In this document: positions 59,179-64,000 of the stretch, piece by piece | Layout of the letters: each line of letters opens with the position of its first letter | How positions within the stretch are numbered: position 1 is the first letter of the stretch | NCBI RefSeq assembly: GCF_000972845.2 | Contig: NC_040028.1 | Coordinates: forward strand, 12,930,244 to 12,994,243 | Direction of reading: 5' to 3' | Length of the DNA stretch: 64,000 nucleotides | Origin: Larimichthys crocea | Lineage: Eukaryota > Chordata > Actinopteri > Sciaenidae | Made by a program: the position numbers and the translations under genes | Notes under the pieces: model-generated | What the model was told of the DNA's origin: nothing | Seen by the model: the letters and a program-made list of their open reading frames with translations, nothing else | Database searches by the model: none

Positions 59179-59753
59179 TTGTCTGTCTTACTACGGTTGA
59201 AAATATGCGTTTTGTGTTTTAACAACGTTTCAATTAAGAGTTATTGATCTCAGAAGTGCCAATATCTTTCTAACTTTACCGAAGTGCAGTGGCCAATAAG
59301 GCACCTTTCCTTATCTCATAATTACGAGATCAGGTGTCTAATTATTTTTTTCAAGTGAATGCAATACGCTTCTGTACTCTTCTTCTTCTTCTTCTTCTTC
59401 TTCTTCTTCTTCTTCGCTCACATAAAAAACTACAGGTGCACCGGCAAAAATAGTCCCCGGTAATTCACTTCCGTTGTGAAGTTTCTTTTATTTGCAGCGC
59501 TGTTTCTTTTTGTTTGCAGCGTTTCTTTTATTTGCAGCGCTGTTTCTTTTTGTTTGCAGCGTTTCTTTTATTTGCAGCGCTGTTTCTTTTTGTTTGCAGC
59601 GTTTCTTTTATTTTCAGCATTGAGGGTTCCCGGCCACCGTAAAAAACAGGCGCAATGTCCAGACAGAGTTAACTGTGGTGTTGTTACAACAATGGAGACT
59701 GAATGATCTGGCTGAGCTGGGCTGGAAAATCTAACCTGTGTTTAATAGTACAT

Positions 59754-60428
59754 ACAGTTGCAAAATTCCGGTAATTTTCCAAGTTGAAAACTTTTCATGG
59801 GAATTGACGGGAATTTAAGGGAATAAACTAAACGTTGGCCCTTTACAGGGAACTTAAATATAGTTGGGGATAATATATTTTAGCATAATCTTGACTAAAA
59901 CAACCAGATTTCATGCAAGTACACTTGAATATCTATTTTATTCCTCAGTCACATGCTGATAACACACTGCTTACTGCAGGGCTATTGAGGCCATGCCCCT
60001 TACATGCACTGTGCATTCCTCCATCACATGCACAGATGATTTCTAGAACTCTGGACCAGAGCACACAGAGACTATTGAAGCCACACAGAGCGTGTTGACT
60101 GCATAATATTGTTCGATAAAATAATTCAAACTTGATAAAGTTCCACTTACAAATCTGTTGAAATGTCATGTTGTTTTTTGTTTGTTTCTTTTTTTTTAAA
60201 TTATTTTGCATGGATGTCTGCTTATGACAAAACAAGAAGTTTCTCTTTCTGTTTGGATATGATGTTTAAATTTTAAAAAAGTTGTTTAAATTAGCCCCAA
60301 TTTGTAGATAATTCCCATAAATGTTGATAATTCCTATGGATAGTTTTCCTTTTTGGAATATTTCCAAAATTCCCTAGCTTAACTTCCCCTGGAAACTTTC
60401 TGGAAACTTTCCGCCCCTTTGCAACCCT
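59754..60428. mobile_element. Non-autonomous DNA transposon, GGGTTGCAAA type
   Basis: The left end reads ACAGTTGCAAAATTCC and the reverse-complemented right end AGGGTTGCAAAGGGG. Both subterminal regions repeat GGAATTT, AACTTTC and GGAAACTTTC motifs typical of this abundant fish element. The flanks AATAGTACAT (59744-59753) and AATAATACAT (60429-60438) match 9 of 10, consistent with a target duplication of 8 or more bp. No transposase. Confidence 0.8.
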
Positions 60429-60438
60429 AATAATACAT

Positions 60439-61959
60439 GGGCTGATTGGATGATAAGCAGCAAGTGGTGAGGTGATCAGGAACCAGAGGCCATAGCCAGC
60501 AGCACCTTATATACTGTACTACTGAACAGTTTGAATCAGTGATGAATGGTGATGCCTTTACTTAACTGGTGTATGAACTGCAGTGTTTATACATAACTGA
60601 ATAAACTGATTCAAACCAGCAAAGTGATTTGTTATTTCAGAATATTGATATAAGTAAGAGTCCTTTGAAATATCACTGAAATGCCATCTAACTATCTAAG
60701 TAGAACTAGGTATTATCAGATACATTAAAAGAAAAGTAGTCATCATGTCATGCAATGTCTGATATATGTGTATATAACAGTGATTAGTGGTCAAATAAAT
60801 TATACTTAAATCGTTACTACTTACTATAGTGTTTGGTATTTTAATCAATTATAATGTATAATTGCTTTCAATAAAGTATGCAAAGTTTGTGCACACATAC
60901 ACTACAGACACACTGTATATTTGTAGGTGGGACAGTTCTTTTTTTTAAGATATAGAGTTTGATGAATACCCTGATTGACTCCACCCAACTCATGCCTGAC
61001 TAGTTGGAGTAAAAAGTATAATATTAAATGAAATGTAGTGGGGCAGAAGTAAAGTTGTATTACATCAACATTTTGCATGCAAGTGCAGTGCTTGCAAGTT
61101 GAAGGTGGTGGATATCTCCGAATAGCCTGACAATGTGTACTAAAATCCATATTCAAAAGTGGCTCGAACAAAACTACAAAAACTCTTGCATTATCCTCTA
61201 TTGCAAGAGGCACATCTGCTGAAATCACCAGGAATTGGTCAAGAGGGAGCATTATAAACCTTGACTTTTTCTCACAAGATGGAAAATCTCTAACAAAGAC
61301 ATACGGTACTGCTTCTTTTCAGGTTTGACTGCAGGACAAGGGTCTGCCATCTATCTGCCTCTTCTAGTGCCTCCTCAGCTCAAACACAGCACGCTCTCAC
61401 TGGGATCTTAATTAATGTGACGCAACCGGTCTCTCTAAACAAACCACACTGTGCTGCTTTGGAGCAAAATTCAGTTTATATTTCCAAAAATAGACACGGT
61501 AACAACCATGTAATACAAATCTGGTGACGTTTAAGAGAAGCACAGGGGGCGGGGGGGGGGTAGCTGAGATGAAAGGTTGAAGAAAGGAAAACACACCAGT
61601 TCATCCCAGATATGTCCGTTTTCCATTCTGCGTGGGCTATCAATAGACCTCGCTTTGGGAACCTCTGATTCCATCATGAGCTTGTTTTGCTGTTGTGTCT
61701 CCATGACAATTTCCCTTCAAAGAGAATGCAAGCTAATTTCCAAAGATATACACACCCTGAACCAAAAGAGCTGACAAGGCTAAGGTCTCCTAGTTCAAAC
61801 TTCATTTCCTGAGGACTGTCCCTTGTCTCAGTCCCAGGGACTTGTAGACTGAGACGTTGCCAGAGTTCAGGTAGCCCCTACTGAGATATTTATTTGTTTT
61901 TATATATCTTGGTGGGGGCATTTTGTATGCCTTAATTTGATAGCCACAGTCAACAGTTC
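60439..61959. other. Unique intronic sequence
   Basis: No repeat family or exon recognised. A G-run lies at about 61545-61560. Confidence 0.5.
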
Positions 61960-62232
61960 ATAGGAGTGGTGAATAGAGGGGGGGCCTGGAATCCAACCTG
62001 GTTGCGGTGGATGACTGTCCACCAATGAGCTTGGGTCTGCCCGAGATTTCTGTTTGTTAAAAGTTTTTCCTTGCCACCGTAGTGGCAAGTGCTTGCTCAT
62101 GGTGGAATTTTTGATCTCTGTAGATAATATTATAAAGACTACAGTCTAGACCTGCTCTGTATGGAAAGTGTCATGAGATAACGTTTGTTATGATTTGCTG
62201 CTATAAATTAAATTGAATTGAACTGAATTGGG
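61960..62232 (+). mobile_element. LINE 3' UTR and tail (Rex1/L2-like)
   Basis: TTTTTCCTTGCCACCGTAGT, AAGTGCTTGCTCATGG, AGTCTAGACCTGCTCTGTAT and GTCATGAGATAACGTTTGTT appear in the usual order. The sequence ends with AAATTGAATTGAACTGAATT, the pentanucleotide tail of a widespread teleost LINE. The coding part is absent (5' truncation). Confidence 0.75.
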
Positions 62233-64000
62233 CAATTGCATTAGGGGCCAGCCTGCATGGGGCACTACCAGATGAGCCACTGGTTGTCCTGATTTGAGAT
62301 ACTAAAAAAGTTTGATTATTATGAACATTTTTGATTTAATAAATCTGTAAATCCAAAACAATGAGCTGAAAGACGCCAAAATGCTTTACAACAGGATTGT
62401 TGGGTGATCATTTTATGTGGCTTCATCTCTATGAACCTTTCACATTGCACAGAGCTAATCGATCCTTTGCTAATATGAAAATATCGGTGAGTGCAGCTTT
62501 AAAGATATCAAGTCTTTCATCAGAATCAATAACACAGAGGATATAACCTTGCTGTTCTTAATTGTAGCAAGTGTACAGAACACGGTGGTGAAGTGGTGAT
62601 GATGATCCCTTCCTGTCACAGTGGCATTTTCATCTGTTTGTACCATTTGTACCAAGTGTTGAAGGGTAAGAAGGGGGACGCGGTGGGGGTGGGGGTGTTA
62701 TGCAATGTAAGACATGACAGGGTGAGATGCTGAGTGTGTTGTGGCAACCCACGGAGGAAACAGTGGCAGTTCTGCAGCATATGACTGTTAACATTCCCAT
62801 CCGCCATTACTACACTGCAGGCTGAGGCTTGAGGTCGCTGCCTGGTCACATCAAAGAACACGTGCCTCAGCTCACGCCTCATATAAATTTAACATTTGCC
62901 ACACGCAACCATTGTCCCTTATTTAACAGCGCGTGCATGCAGCTGAGTAACATCCAAATAGAAATCACACTGGATAAATAAAAGAGGTGAAAGCAGTCTG
63001 TGATGCCTGAGCTATCTGTCTGGATTTTAAAAACCTGTGTGAGCTGTGGGAGCCTTTTTCTCTGCGTGTGTGAGGCAAACAGAAGGTGTTTTACTGCCAT
63101 CCGCTCGTCTTTTCATTAGAATGCAGCACCAGCCTGCAGCTGCACGCAGAGCGGAGAGAGAGGAATGATGAAACCAGAGCTAAAAATAGCTGCCTCCCAG
63201 GATCCCCCCTCATACGGCATTGTAAACACTCAGAAAGCCAGCGACAGGCAGCAACCAGCCTAGGCCTGTGTGTGTGTGTATGTGCAAACACAGTTAAGGA
63301 ACTGGTGTGTGTTAGTCAGATTGCAGTCCTTGCACACCCCACCTAAGTCATAAACCAGTGTTTGGTTTGGCGAGCATGCATCATTGAGCTGCTGTACAAT
63401 TAAAGCCATCTGTGGGGTTTTTACTTGAACAAGGCTGGTGCAGTAAACACAAAGCATTCATCTTGATAAATCAAAGCTCGGTCCACAGTCACATTGTGAA
63501 ATGACACATTGGTAGAAATCTGCACCATGACAGGCGACATTCGAGGACCGTCACCTTTATCACAAAGTTTGTTATTACCTGACAGGGGGCCACTAGACAC
63601 TATAATCAAACAATGTCAAACTCTGTACACACATGGAGTGAGGTAAGCTTCCTGCTAATCTCAGAGTAAATTAGGCAGCATCATAAAAATAGGATGCTAT
63701 GAAGCTGTAGCCTATCAGATGACTGTAGAAGACATTAAAAAGACAAACATTAAAGACAGCAGAGCAAAAAATCGTGACACTTACTTACTCGTGATCTACT
63801 GCGCATGATAAAAGTTTTTTGGCTGTTAGGGTTAGACTTGTGACTTTGGACAGATCAGGACTGTAGGGCTGTTTCTGTTCAATGCAAATGAAACACACAA
63901 CACAAACAAGCTCAGATATCCAAACAACGACAAATCCACATGACTGAAGAGGACAACACGTGCCCCACAGCCTGGAGATGACACGATGAAACCCTGGAGG
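62233..64000. other. Unique intronic sequence with a candidate regulatory block
   Basis: No exon supported. The part at about 62860-63260 is more complex and GC-richer than its surroundings and contains a perfect MEF2-type site, CTAAAAATAG, at 63180-63189. A G-rich stretch (GGTGGGGGTGGGGGTG) lies near 62683. Confidence 0.4.

Larger units (their letters stand above)
57992..59641. mobile_element. Foldback-type DNA element with long inverted arms
   Basis: Both ends read inward as TACGGTGGCCGGGAACCCTC. The arms (57992-58432 and 59174-59641) are nearly identical reverse complements. In order they hold subterminal repeats of about 40 bp (GCTGCAAATAAAAGAAAC plus GCTGCAAACAAAAAGAAAC), the GTGAATTACCGGGGACTATT block, a GAA/TTC triplet run, an ATCTCGTAATTACGAGAT palindrome, and a block ending in TTTTCAACC. 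They then run into a 27 bp minisatellite present in both arms. AAAAAC flanks it on each side (57986-57991 and 59642-59647), a possible 6 bp target duplication. The centre (about 58745-59055) is unique and codes for nothing seen. The superfamily is unknown to me. Confidence 0.85.

Overview
The window is teleost nuclear DNA, most likely percomorph. It is AT-rich and full of CA, GA and CT microsatellites. The interspersed families are typical of ray-finned fish: V-SINE and tRNA-SINE copies, L2-clade LINEs with (AAATC)n tails, a Penelope-like element, a Ty3/gypsy element, several hAT-type DNA transposons, and Tc1/mariner remnants. No prokaryotic gene layout is present, and nearly every ORF longer than 60 codons is non-coding or belongs to a transposon.

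Only one host coding exon could be supported. It is a 77 bp minus-strand exon at 4361-4437 with good splice sites, encoding part of the N-terminal recoverin-homology region of diacylglycerol kinase, best matched to DGK beta (dgkb). If this is right, almost the whole window is intron of dgkb on the minus strand. Positions above 4437 are 5' of the exon and positions below 4361 are 3' of it. I searched by eye for the flanking dgkb exons and did not find them. A compact element at 15661-15683 (an RFX X-box palindrome followed two bases later by a consensus CRE) and a CT-rich, CpG-containing block at 24560-25045 are the best candidates for promoter or 5'-UTR sequence. A second exon-like open segment of unknown identity lies on the plus strand at 36898-37004.

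Layout: 1-8 kb holds the exon, a 360 bp near-identical direct repeat pair and hAT-like remnants. 8-15 kb holds two hAT elements with perfect 8 bp target-site duplications and a V-SINE. 15-32 kb is mostly unique intron with microsatellites, a dispersed repeat pair and a strong hairpin. 32-37 kb is a cluster of L2 fragments in both orientations, one carrying a DNA-transposon insertion, plus a Tc1 transposase fragment. 38-42 kb has a direct duplication that includes a V-SINE, then a Penelope-like element with a mariner-like insertion. 43.9-45.5 kb is a complete hAT-type element. 46-47 kb holds fragments of a second LINE family and a long hairpin. 47.65-53.95 kb is a deleted Ty3/gypsy provirus-like element interrupted by two L2 insertions. 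58-59.6 kb is a foldback element with long inverted arms that contain a 27 bp minisatellite. 59.75-62.2 kb has another DNA transposon and a LINE 3' tail.

The most unusual signals are: (1) the foldback element at 57992-59641; (2) two inserted duplicate segments (1176-1552 and 38042-38456), each bracketed by a direct repeat of the target and each copied from a source a few kb away in the same orientation; (3) two strong hairpins at 26325-26394 and 47104-47160; and (4) the adjacent X-box and CRE. All identifications come from reading the sequence and from memory of the families. No database search was run.
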